Shown in pieces: positions 40,610 to 52,048 of a stretch of DNA of 64,000 bases. Location of the stretch: the NCBI RefSeq assembly GCF_008831285.2, contig NC_045138.2, positions 35,889,115-35,953,114 of the forward strand, in the 5' to 3' direction. The notes beneath the pieces are model-generated. The model saw nothing but the letters and a program-made list of their open reading frames with translations. It made no database searches and was not told the origin of the DNA. The stretch comes from Nymphaea colorata (lineage: Eukaryota; Streptophyta; Magnoliopsida; Nymphaeales; Nymphaeaceae). Numbering within the stretch: the stretch's first letter is position 1; each line of letters starts with the position of its first letter. Made by a program: the position numbers and the translations under genes.

Positions 40610-43600
40610 TTTCTCAATAAGCTAACACAAAAAATCTGAAATTTAAAATAGACAATAAGATTTATACACAACGAAGAAAGTACTCAAATTTTAACTTGTG
40701 AAAAGCAGGAATTTAAAATCAACCACCTTATAAACAATAGATAAAGAAAATTTACCTGTTGAACCTCTTGCACTATGTAGAACAATGAAGAGTTGTTTTC
40801 TCCCCTCGCTAACTTGCTTTTCGAATTACCACAAGTGAAGTAAAGTCTGAAAAATAAAACAAAGAATGATTTTAGGCCTTTATGAAGCTACTTTTATAAA
40901 TTCCTACAGATGCCATTTAACTTTTTTCACTTCTCATCAAATCGCCATTTAACTTAAAACATTTAAGTGAAATGACGGATGCCAATCAACAAGTTCTTTC
41001 GCTGCTACTCTCCTATTTCACCAAGTTCTCCTACTCTACTAAGTTCATCTTGATGTGTTGATCATATTGCTGACTGGTGCTTCATTTTCTCATCTTTAAG
41101 ACTACTAATGTCAGATAGTGTGCCTAGTGTATCACTAAATCCAAGGACAAAATCTTGATGATGTGGATCTGGGTTGTCCTGCAACCTTGTGCTTCTTTGA
41201 GTAATACTATGGACTCCTCTATGATTCATCCACACACATCATTAATCAAGTTGCAGTGTCATGTAAATGCATTATGTCACCAACAGGGCAGATATCACTA
41301 CTCCATGAGAACAACACCAACAGGTTATACTGTGAAAAGAGTCATAAAGATCAAATTGTTGTTCTGTAATATAGCAAAAAGTCTGTCCAGCATTTACATG
41401 TGAAATCTGCCAATTTGGAGTTTTCCCTTTTCGTTAAAACAAGAGACAAGGAAAATCGAACAGTATTTTTGATGCCATTGATTTGGCTTATCTTTCTTTC
41501 TTCATTGTGGTCCAAACTCCAGAGAGATTAGATACAAGATTCAACACACCCACCAACTCTTCTAACTGCATGTATTCCCTTTTAGAGAATTGAACTCAAT
41601 TGGTTGCCTCTGCAGTGAATGATTTTTTTTTAAAATTTTGTGTTGCAAAAATCCGTTGTGAAAGGTTCAATAGTGATGACAATTGCTTGCCTATGATTTT
41701 TTTAGTGACAGAATACATATTTTATAACAATTTTTAGAAACACAAACTAAAAAGAAAAAAAAATCATGTTCGACTAGAGAGGCAGCCTGCTGATTTGTCT
41801 TCCTCCTGAAATTTCAAGCAACTTTTCTTCCTCCTCAATTCACAGAAGTGGAAAATGCAACGTTTCTTTTTCCTTTGACTTAAAACAAATTGCTGCAAGT
41901 CCCATTTATAAGGAAGTTCCAATGTTAATTTTATCTATTTATGTGAGTGATTGTATGGGGTATCCCAAATCCCACTTAAAGTAAAAAGAATGCCGTGGGT
42001 ACTGGGTACTGAAAACATGACTGCAAAGTAAAAAACATGTGAGAACGGCAGCCATCAATGAAGCATTGAAGCCCATAAACAGTTCGTGGATGCAGAGAAA
42101 AATCTGCCAAGCCACGTTAAGATTGTGTTCACAAAACGTCAAAATCTTAGAAATTAAGACTAGGAAAAATAAATCACGGCAGGAAAAGTCATGGAAAACG
42201 ATGAAACTGTGAACGATTAAGATTCAAAGTTAAAAAATAAATAATGTGCATAATAGAAATTAGAAACCCACGGTCCACCATAGACAAAAGAAAAATGACA
42301 GACAAGGTTAACAAAAAAGAAACACAAAAACTAAATGAAAAAAACGGCCCCACCATATTTCACTAAGCAACAAAAATGAACAGAGAAGAAAGTCAGGAAA
42401 TGGCCCCACCTCTTCTTGAAGCTAGCAGGCAGCAGCGACCAGCGTGCTCGTGCTCAGCGCCTCTTGTCTCTTCCTTTTCGTCACGCTGCAGACCTTCTTC
42501 AGTGCGGTAGTCGGTGCTCCCTTTTTCTCTCACTGGTTTTCTTTATCACTCTCAGACCCTCTTCTTCTCTCTTTATCTCTCGTTTTCTCTCCCTCGTGCG
42601 TTTTTCCTTTTTTGAAAACCTAGGGCAAACAAAAGTGGGGCGGGCCATGGAGTTGGAGTTGGATCCAGGTAGGGGTTGGGCCAATTTGAACCCGGATATG
42701 AATACTACATAAAATTAATAAAATTTTTAAATTTTTATAATTAATTTTTTTTTTCCTCCACTTGGGGTAGGGCCATGGCCCAAGCGGGCCCCCCCTCCCT
42801 CCGCCACTGCTGCTGCCGATCATGAAGGTCCATCAATGGTATTGGCGTATCATCGAAAAAAACCAACATAGAGTAAGTATTTTATGGATGGCAAACCCCT
42901 GCCTATATAAATAAAATAATGGATGACATGAAGCCCCACCCCAGTGGCGTGAGCAGCAGAATGACAAGTTCATGTTGTTGTCATTGTTTCTTTATATATG
43001 TGGCGGGCGAGGCATGAGGAAAAGAAGAAGCACGTTATTTATTTTGCTACTTTTTTATTCAATATCATCAAGATTTGCCTTTGACGAATGAACATGTTTG
43101 ATGAGAAGTGACATTCTGCACCTGGAAATACAATTTCACACATGGTACCACTACTTTAACTTCACCTGCTTTATGTCCTCACTACCAAGCAACCGGAGTT
43201 CAGGATTTTTAATTAAAAAAAGTTGAATTATAGTTTCTAAATTTTGATAAGGACCAAATTATCAATTTTGTAAATTTTTTATATATAATAAATGAAAATT
43301 TTCAAAATTTACATGTACTTTTTTTTTTTAAAAAGAGGGGTCAAGGCTCTTGCCAGCCCTTTCTTGGCTTCTCTCCTACCTATACATCATTTTCACTAGG
43401 CAACTGAAATAATTTCCATATGAAGAGAATCTGATCCTTGTTAATTTTTGTGTGTGCAATTGCCCACACAAACTGCAAACATTACAAATAAATTGAACTT
43501 CGTCATCACAAGTTCATTTTTAGTGATAAAAGGATATATCAGTTGATTTTTGATATATTATTAAAAGAATAAATAATTACAGCAATATTCGCAGCAGCTA

Positions 43601-44170
43601 AACTCCAAGCAGTTTATATGTTATGTTTAAAAGGACAGGGCATAAACCCTATCTTCAAACCCTGTTGTCACAAACCGGAGTCGTGCACACAACGTATATG
43701 AAAAAAAAAAGAGGTAGTTGAGGTATTTTAAAGATTTTTTTTTTTTTAAACTTTTTTCATTACATTTCGAGGTATTTTACATGTTCTGATTTACTAATAT
43801 AAGTTTGGGCTCAGATATGATTCTCTTAGTAGGGTCCAACCCGAACAAAACTGTTAGCTTCCTATTAGTTAAAGCCTTGGAAAAGAAGGGCTGTTTTGAT
43901 GACCTTGGCAAATCAAGTCTATAATGATCCACTGTAGTTGCAACATCACTATATCGAAAACCAAGTACAACTTTTTTCCTTTTTCCATTTAACAAAAATG
44001 AAATACCTTATATTGTAGTGTATCATAGATGAGAGTGGGCACCGGGCTAGTTGCGGCCTATAATTTTATTAATTAGAAATATATATATACATATATATAT
44101 ATTTATATATATATATATATAAAGTAACCTTTTTACTAACATTTAACAGAGCAGTGCCACGCTGAACCGA

Positions 44171-44264
44171 TAGGGTCGGCCGAGCCTGAGCCCAAGCCTC
44201 CAAAATGGGGTTGGGGATAGGGTCGGCCGAGCCTGAGCCCAAGCCTCCAAAATGGGGTTGGGCC
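44171..44264. repeat. Two-unit 47-bp tandem repeat
   Basis: TAGGGTCGGCCGAGCCTGAG starts at 44171 and again at 44218. It is GC-rich against an AT-rich background and lies in the part of block 1 that is missing from block 2. Confidence 0.95.
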
Positions 44265-45074
44265 TGCCTAGGCTAGACTTCAAATCTGGTGGAAGCCAAA
44301 ACTCTAATGAAAATGAAAGAAATGAGGAAACAGGAAGCACATGGTTTGGTTCATCAGGAACCTATCCACCAAACGAAAGGAAAACCTCTCTCTTCCTCAC
44401 TTTCTTTGTTCAATAGCAAATAAAAATTTAAGTACAAGAATTTTTTTCTTCCCATTCTCTTTCTATAGTTATCATGGAGTTGCTTGTGAGTTGTGACTAT
44501 AAACAAAGTTTGAACAACCATTTCTTTAACATATAAACAAGGGAAATGTGTCTAGATGTGTTAAAGTGTCCAATGAATTTAACTAATTTTTGGGTTAGAT
44601 GCATGTATCCATATATTATTGTTCTCAAACCACCCCTTATGAAACACTATATTTCATTTTTTGTCACGTAGTGTGTGCTTAAATTATGAAGTGCCATAGC
44701 TAGGGGCCTGGCCATCCGCACACCCCTTTTGAGATTTTAAAATTCAAGATTTACGTATTATATTTTCAAAAAACTTTGTTTGGCCCTTGTGAAAGTTTTG
44801 AAAACTATAATGAACCCCTTTCAAAAAAAAAAAAAAATTGTACCCCCTCCAACAAAACAAGAAAATCTCAGCTCCACCACCGGATAGGATAATGTGAAAC
44901 TTTTAATTCCAATATATATCTTGGAAAACTCAAATTAACAAGGCCAATTCTGTTGAAGTGGACTCTATGGAGAAATAAATGTTCAGCCTTTTACAATAGA
45001 TCTACATACTCGTTTTTTGCTTCTTGAAGTTCTAAGATATGCACAATGTATAACTGAAAGTGGATCCTTTGGAA

Positions 45075-45735
45075 GTTCATTCTTTCTTCTTCACTGCGTC
45101 CCGCGTTAGACACCCAGTGGCTGGAGACTGGAGACTAGTGATTGATGTTTGGGGACCAGCGACGGCAGAAATGGCTGTCACCAACCAACCACCACGTGTG
45201 ACTGACTGAAATGTTTTGAGATGATGGATATTTTTATCTATTTCTTTTTTGTTTTAGGTTTTATTTTTATTTATCAACAGAAAAATCAGTGGCCAGCGAT
45301 TTCTAGTTATCTCTCTTTCTGCATTGAAACCCTTTGTCGTGATTGTAGGTTCCTGAGAACCTGAAAAAGAGGGAGCTGAGACTGTCGTCGTCATCTTTAG
45401 GAGGTCTTGCACATCGTTCTTTCTTCTTCACTGCGTCCGGCGTTAGACGACCTAGAGACTAACGAATTGTGGTTGGAAACTGGCAATTAACGTTTGGGGA
45501 CCAGCAATGGAAGAAATGGCTGTCACCAACCACCGGTGACTGATGAAATGTTTTGACATGATGGGTATTTTTTTTTTAGGTTCTATTTTTATTTATCATC
45601 GAAAAGACCAGCTGCCAGCGATTTCTAGTTATCTCTGTCACCATTGGCATTGAAATGAAACCTTTGTCGTTATTGTAGGTCCCCGAAAACCCAAAGAGAG
45701 GGGACTTTTGTTGATCGGTTGGTGGCTGAGATGTA
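45075..45735. repeat. Two-unit tandem duplication, about 340-bp period
   Basis: TTCTTTCTTCTTCACTGCGT starts near 45080 and again near 45417. Each copy is followed by AATGGCTGTCACCAACCA and CCAGCGATTTCTAGTTATCT. The same pair is present at about 63148-63750, and a single diverged unit sits near 61670-61790. Confidence 0.9.
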
Positions 45736-46023
45736 TTGTCTGGTTAGGTTGAAGCTTGGGAGGAGGGCTGCTGACATCTGTTAGTTATATTTACTTTAGA
45801 GAGAGGAAATATGAAACTGACCTATGTCACTTTAGTGCTCGGTTCCGTGTTGATGCGGGTGCTGGTGCCAGTGTTGGTACAGGTGCTGGAACGGTGCAGT
45901 GATGGTATTTTATTATTATTTTTTTTCAATTTATTATATATATAACAAAATAAAATTTAATAATATGACATTTTAATTAGGCTCGGATGTGAGTTGGAGC
46001 TGCACCCATGTCCGGCACCCGAC

Positions 46024-46534
46024 TTAATGACTTAATGCGGACTCCCGTGACTTAAAGCTGACTCTAAACAGTGGGGATAAGTGGTCACCTGGTGCGAGTG
46101 ACCGAATGAAATCATCAGTCCATTCAACGGTCTTAAAATCGGCAGTCTGCCTTAAAACTCTCGAGCATCTTTCAACTGTGGAGAACACTTTGTTTAAGGG
46201 AAGACGGTATGGCCGCAGCTGGTGTGGCTTGCTTTCCGAAGCAAACGACAAACTTACAGAACTAGTTCCCTGACGGAAGCACAAAAAGGGTTCCATCGAA
46301 ACGAAACTTCCCATTCTGCGACAGTTGTTGTGCTCTGCTTACTGGGGTAGAGCCCTTGGACTTGCCGCTGCTACAGTCTGGAAAATTGATAAGCTTCTTG
46401 CCAATTTTGTTTGGGCTGACACTGATCACCAGCGGCGGGGTCATCAAGCTCAGTTGGACATATGGGCGGAGTAGAAATTTTTTAAGAGAGAACAAGTTTT
46501 TAACAGAGAAAATATCATTTTTGTAGTTGGACAA
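46024..46534 (-). other. Unrecognised minus-strand ORF pair (possible gene relic)
   Basis: Two overlapping ORFs (46534-46262, 90 aa; 46314-46024, 96 aa) in different frames have ordinary protein-like composition (for example SPNKIGKKLINFPDCS and LRQTADFKTVEWTDDFI). I recognise no family. Part of the sequence recurs at 63.94-64.0 kb with a small deletion, so it belongs to the duplicated block. It could be a frameshifted relic or chance. Confidence 0.2.
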
Positions 46535-47370
46535 CCTTGTGTAAGCCGGTTGGTGAAAGGGGAATCGACATCCATACTCTCAATAGGGCTGTGTTGATCC
46601 GATGGCCATTAATGGTGGAAGAAATACCTCCCTCTTAACAGCCTTTGGGTACCAAGTCTGATGACTGAAATTATTGTCAGAAGACAAAGAACCGCATCAA
46701 CGTCCCTTGCCCACACATGAGGGCACGCACAAACTCCACGCCAGGAAAAAAAAAAAAAAAAAGCCTCAGCAAAAAAAACTTGGTGCATGCTTGTCACATG
46801 GAAAAGTACGTCTGATCAATTGTCATACTTTCCGGATGTTTCTAAAATTATCATGCATAAGATCAATTGTCACATGGAAAACTTTATTTCGGTCTTTATT
46901 AAAGTTATCATACTTTCTGAAATTGTTGTGAATCTCCGTTTCCTGATCACCAACTTCGCAAATTAACCTTTGAAATTAACATATATTTTAAAACGAACCA
47001 ACGTGTGTATATAGGCTATAGAAAAAACTTAAATTTAAAATGATTTTCAATTTGTTTTTTATTAGTATGTTAGCCGGATATGGAATTAATGCACGTTTTG
47101 GCCGATCACATGGTTTGATTCAATCTCCTATATTCTGATTTTATAAACCTGCCGATTGGCAGTGTATCTGCCTATACATTAACGTTCTATATTTTCCTCA
47201 TTTCGAATTGATGTCTGACGTTGGGATGCGGGTCCAAATTGTCTAGCTAAGGAGAAAAGATATGCACATGCTTTTCTATGATTGCCTACAACGAGGTTCC
47301 AAGAAAGCGGGGATCATCACGAGAATCACATTTTCCGGATCCTGCAGTGCAGACGAAGGTTGGTCGTCTT
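46535..47370. other. Spacer and promoter region of the terpene synthase pseudogene
   Basis: No gene is seen. The region runs up to the TATA box at 47374. Confidence 0.5.
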
Positions 47371-47373
47371 GTT

Positions 47374-47383
47374 CTATATAAAT
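47374..47383 (+). promoter_or_regulatory. TATA box of terpene synthase copy A
   Basis: CTATATAAAT, 35-45 bp upstream of the first ATG of the copy A reading frame (47418), fits a TATA box for this gene. Confidence 0.6.
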
Positions 47384-50300
47384 GAATTAGAGGCTCGTTC
47401 CTCCAATTCATTGGGAATTGGGCTCTAGTTCCACACAACCGACGCCCGCCTTTGAGTCTTTTCATCGAATTGGTTCTTCTGTTGCCAATATGGTTCAAGG
47501 TTTAGGTTGCAACATCTCCATCCTTAAAACTGAGGAACTCAAGGAGAAAGTAAGGAGGAAGTTCAATGATACCAACGACGAGTCGGAGCTCTTGAAATCT
47601 ATCGACTCTCTCCATCGCCTCGATGTTGCTTACCACTTCTCTCAAGAGATGGAAACTAAGTTGAGCTCCATCTACCATAAATTTATGGAAGATTCGACAC
47701 TGACGATCATGACTTGCATTCAGTAGCCCTTCGATTCAGACTCTTACGGCAGCATGGCTTCTGCGTCTCCCCAGGTGAATCCAATCCAAGCCGGATTGTT
47801 CTGACCCGTCTTCAATTTCCACCACTCCCTTGGTCATGTTTTCCTCCCCTGCATTGTGCATTAAAAAATACAGAGTTTCATGCAGTTAGCCTCAGGTGAA
47901 TAGCATAGGTGGGCAGGGTAGGAGGCGCACGCAACTTACACACGCAGTAAAAGTGGACGGACGTTTGTGAAATTTTTTTAAAAGAAATATTCTTTCTTGT
48001 CTTCATCCTTTTTTTTTTTTTACTGAACGTATTTAACCATACTAAAATCATGCACCAATATTATGCATATAACCAACTTCGAGCTGTCATGCGTCTTAGT
48101 TAGATTTTCATGGACACTATACCTCTGCATTTAAATGGCGGGGGTACACTACATAACTAAAAAGGGAGTATCAGTGTGATCCTTAAAAGAGAGTATCACT
48201 GCGATCCCTAACAGCCACCTAGCTCAAGACCTTCAAAGCAAAGAGAATGGAGAGACTTCGAGGTCTCATTAGGATGGTGGGTCGTAATCTTCTCACTTGC
48301 CTGTCAAATAGCAGCAGTCACAGCTTTAGGAGTCATTAACCGTCAAAATTTAATACTAAAGAATTTTATAGCTCTGTATGTGATTTTAATGGCAGATCTG
48401 TATGTACAACAAATTGATGTGGGGAAGTCTGGTTGATGGACACGAAGTAACAGAAAATATTGGACAATCGATCGTTATCAAGATGCATTCAAGAAAAGAT
48501 AGCATGCATCACACTCGCAACTTTTTCCTTCCCTTTCGTAGCGGGCTAGTTGAACTAATTCTTTCTTATTTTACGACGTAGATGTATTTCAAAGGTTCAA
48601 GGATGAGGAAGGGAGATTCGACCTCGGTTTGGCAAAAGATGCAAGTGGTTTGATGAGCCTGTATGAAGCTGCACAGCTTGAACATCCAGGAGAAGACATC
48701 CTCGAAGAGGCCAAAAACTTTGCTACATCACACCTTCAGGCATTAGTTCCATTTCTTGAACCCTCTCACGCCAAGCAAGTAGAGCATGTGCTAGAGCACC
48801 CTTTCCATAAGAGCTTGCCTAGGGTTGAGACAAGACGTTGGATAGACATTCTCCGAGATGGCTGCGAAATAGATCGAGATATGGTAGATCTAGCGATATT
48901 GGACTTCAACCACGTCCAGTCCATTCACCAAACAGAGCTTAAAGAATTTTCTCGGTAAACCTTTTTCATTCTTTCTTTGGATCTTACACTCTCGTCTTCT
49001 CATCGCTTGTTTTGAAAAAAAAAATAATAATAATTGATGTGCTGCGGTTAACATATATTGCACGATCTAATATACTCGAGGAATTCTTGAAGGTGGTGGG
49101 AAGAGACAGGAATAAGTAAGGAAATGGGATCTCTTGTAAGGAACCAACCTATGCTTTGGTTCATGTTATCCTGTTTGGCGTTGCCAGAGCCACAGTTCTC
49201 AAGGTGCAGGATTGAACTTGCCAAACTTACAGCGATGGTCTTTGTAATTGATGATTTCTTTGATGTTTGTGGAGAGTTTGAAGATCTGGTCCTCTTCACT
49301 GAAGCTGTCGACAGGTAAACCATTAATCTTGTAAGGCCAACATATATATTCACATCGATTAGTTGCATTCGTCTCAATTAGACCAGGTGAAATTTTCACT
49401 TATGGGTAATAGTACTCTTCAAAAATGGACTTGTGTGAAGCCCACAATGTAGATCGGTGGTCCATGTGATGAAGTCATCGATCAGTCTCATTAAGTTTGT
49501 CATTGTTCATGTTCCTTAGCACTGGTTGGCCATCCTGGCTCTGTAAAATTCAGACACGGATCCAAGATGTAAATTTGGTGACACCAAACAGATCTAACAT
49601 GCAACATGATCAAGCGGCTAATTATTTCTAGATATATATTTGATATTGCATTTACTGACTGTTTTCACTGATGAATCACAATTGGATTTTCAGTTTGGAC
49701 CCAACATCTGTGGAGCCGCTTCCCAACTGCATGAACTTGTGCTTCGTGGCTTTAATGAACGTAGTGAAAAACGGAATTGGATTTTTGGCCCTTAAACCGC
49801 AGGGCAGCGTCGACATACTCCATCGTTCCAATGCAATGGTATGGCTGCCAATTCTTTCATGTCTTCTACAATGCGTTTGTTTGGTCATGTCCACCAGTCT
49901 TCATGTTCCATTTATTAAGTTTACCCATCAATATTTCTTCGTCCCGATACTTATGTTTAGGCATTGGAAGGGACGTGTAGCAAATTCCTTCAAATCAACA
50001 AGCAATAGTTACCAATTAAAGCACATCAATTCAGACACCCAAGTGTTGATGCTTTTAGTTGCAAAAAATTTGAAGAGAAACCCAAGTGTTGTGATGCTTT
50101 TAGTTGTTCCATACAATTCAAACACCTTTACGGGTCTCTCTTTTCGTGTGGCAAGTATTTAACTTGTCGAGTACGCATTTAACTTGTCAAGTACGCGTTC
50201 TTGATGTTAGAAAGAAGGCTTTTTTGATCTAAGAAAAAAAAGATGGAAAAGAAAAAGTGATCCTACGAGAATGACGGTATGAATAGATCGATGGGACCAC

Positions 50301-50889
50301 AAATGAAATGAATGAAACGTGCGAGAGGAAAACAGCGTTTTCTTGAATACGCAAAACAGGCTTTCCACGTTCAAGGAGTTGCTTTTAATGTTTATATATT
50401 CATCAACATTTCATCTATTTCGTTTGAACATAACAAAGGGAGTCACTTCACCAAATTAATTTCTCTATAAATTGTCATCAATTATTGAGCACGAGGTTTA
50501 ATTGTAAATATGGGGATTTTGCTTCTAAATATTCCTTTTTATGCAAGTTTGTGCAAGCTACAACTGCTATTGATTAGTATCCCCAAAAGTGAAAAACGTA
50601 AATAAGCATTTTGTCACGTAGCATTAACGTTACACAGAACACCAATGTCTTTGCATTTTGCCATATGATTGTATATCTTAAACGATGAATATATGTCACA
50701 GTCGTTTGATGCAGATTTATAATAATCTTAGAGCTTTTACACCAGCTGATTGTTGATGGCCCCAAATCACCAGCACTACTAAGGTGGTTTAATTTTGAAA
50801 CTTGCAGTGGGGGTCTCTCTGCAATGCTTTTCTGCAGGAGGCGAGATGGTTGAGATCGGAGTATGCACCAACTGCAAACGAGTACCTAA

Positions 50890-51110
50890 GGGCCCGTTTG
50901 ATGGGCAGATGAAATTTAACGCGGTAAATTTACCAAGGTAAATTTTTCTAGAAAAATTTAGTGGATGAAATTTTACCCTCTTCCAAAACGAGGCCCTGTT
51001 TGATTGTCGGGTGAAATTTAACGTGGTAAATTTAACCATGTTTGATGAACATGAAGAATTTAACGTGGTAAATTTAACCATGTTTGATGCACAGGGAAAA
51101 TTTAACCTGG
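50890..51110. repeat. Harbinger left subterminal repeat cluster
   Basis: Behind the inverted end lie inverted and tandem copies: AAATTTACC-aa-GGTAAATTT, TTTTTCTAGAAAAA, and a second terminal-like copy (GGCCCTGTTTGATTGTCGGG near 50991) followed by repeated AATTTAACGTGGTAAATTTA motifs. These are candidates for transposase or Myb-like protein binding sites. Confidence 0.75.
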
Positions 51111-51642
51111 AAAATGTTGTTTTTTTTCTCCTCCCCAATTCCACTTTGGAAGGAGTAAGAATGCTAACTTACAAAACAACAAAAGATCACCACTCAAATA
51201 AATGCCACAAAAGCTTGTGTTTCGAAGTAGAAACATCTAACGAGAAAGATCATCACCTCATCACCGATTCTTATATGTACAGATTACCCAAGCACACCAC
51301 CAAACGAGAAAGATCATCACCTCATGAAACCACCACCAAGCCAAAACCAATAAACAAAAAATGGACTGTAGAACCCATATATTTCTTCATCAATCATCCC
51401 AAAACAAATCACCATACAGCCAGTTCATTAAAAGACACGGCCATTCACACGATATATATAACAAAAGGCAAAAAAAAATATCTAGCAACACATTACAACA
51501 GAAAACACCTTCTTAACTTAATCTACAACTGCAAAAGTTATATATTTGTTCCTAAAAACATTACACAGAAAGTGTCCACAAAAGTTACATGAGTACGAAT
51601 CCACAAAATGGTGTACTTTCTACTAAGAAGAAAAAACAAAGT

Positions 51643-51969
51643 TCAATGAGTACATATCCAACAAAGAAAACATGTAATCACAAAACAAGTAATCCAACAT
51701 TTCTGGCTGCACTTTCGTTCTTCAAACTTCGTGTCTTCTATATCTTGTTTTGCGATGACATCTTCAATGAGTGGAGACCTACGTACTTGCACACCATATT
51801 TGTTCTGGAGATACTCATGCATGTGATTTTCTGCTACTTGTAATGAATCAAATGATCTGAAGATGGCACCCTTGTACCGATAGACTAATGGTTGGCACCG
51901 CTCCCAGCTGTCATATATGCCTCGCTCACGTCCTTCGAAAACCACATAGTACTTTTGGCGGGGCATCAT
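51643..51969 (-). CDS. Small protein with RNase-H1-N-terminal/viroplasmin-like (Cauli_VI) domain
   Basis: The start at 51969 is the first of two adjacent ATGs and gives 108 residues. Residues about 5-52 contain KYYVVFEGRERGIYDSW, ERCQPLVYRYKGAIFRSF and DSLQVAENHMHEYL. This is the hybrid-binding fold found at the N-terminus of RNase H1 and in caulimovirus viroplasmin, where it binds RNA/DNA hybrids or dsRNA. The C-terminus is Cys-rich and hydrophobic (CWITCFVITCFLCWICTH). A good acceptor (TTTTCAACAG) sits 11 nt upstream and a donor (A/GTAAGT) at 52049, so the ORF probably shares a spliced transcript with the transposase. In that transcript the transposase-frame TGA overlaps the ATGATG start. 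The domain call is strong; the role in transposition is inference. Confidence 0.75.
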   Translation of the reverse strand: MMPRQKYYVVFEGRERGIYDSWERCQPLVYRYKGAIFRSFDSLQVAENHMHEYLQNKYGVQVRRSPLIEDVIAKQDIEDTKFEERKCSQKCWITCFVITCFLCWICTH

Positions 51970-52048
51970 CTTCGTTGTCCTGTTGAAAAGAAAACAAATG
52001 TCAGACAATCAAACAGAAGAAGTTGTCAACATTTATAAACAAACTTAC

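Larger units (their letters stand above)
37566..42809 (-). mobile_element. hAT-superfamily DNA transposon (5,244 bp), near full length
   Basis: The left end is CAGGGGCGGAGCCAGG; the right end read inward is CAGTGGCGGAGGGAGG, typical hAT inverted ends. The flanking 8-bp direct repeat CTGCTGCC is perfect (37558-37565 and 42810-42817). The paralogous block at about 62190-62205 reads straight through the site without an insertion. The element encodes a hAT transposase on the minus strand with one frameshift. A TA microsatellite (37627-37667) lies near the left end. Its right 2 kb holds no recognised gene. Confidence 0.93.
42818..46145. repeat. Paralogous block copy 1, right part
   Basis: This continues the block after the hAT element and matches 62206-64000. 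Shared landmarks include GGCGGGCGAGGCATGAGGAA, the stretch from about 44858 to 45790 (nearly identical to about 62928-63860) and TCTTAAAATCGGCAG at the end. Copy 1 carries about 1.2 kb (roughly 43650-44840) absent from copy 2. No gene was recognised in it. Confidence 0.88.

Noticed and set aside
51011-51592. 193-codon plus-strand ORF in the Harbinger left part
   Set aside because: It starts in the subterminal repeats and is Lys/Asn/His/Thr-rich with no domain. All element genes are on the other strand.
51643-52008. Integrated caulimovirus as the source of the viroplasmin-like ORF
   Set aside because: No reverse transcriptase, coat or movement protein nearby. The ORF is fully inside the transposon boundaries, and the same fold is found in cellular RNase H1.
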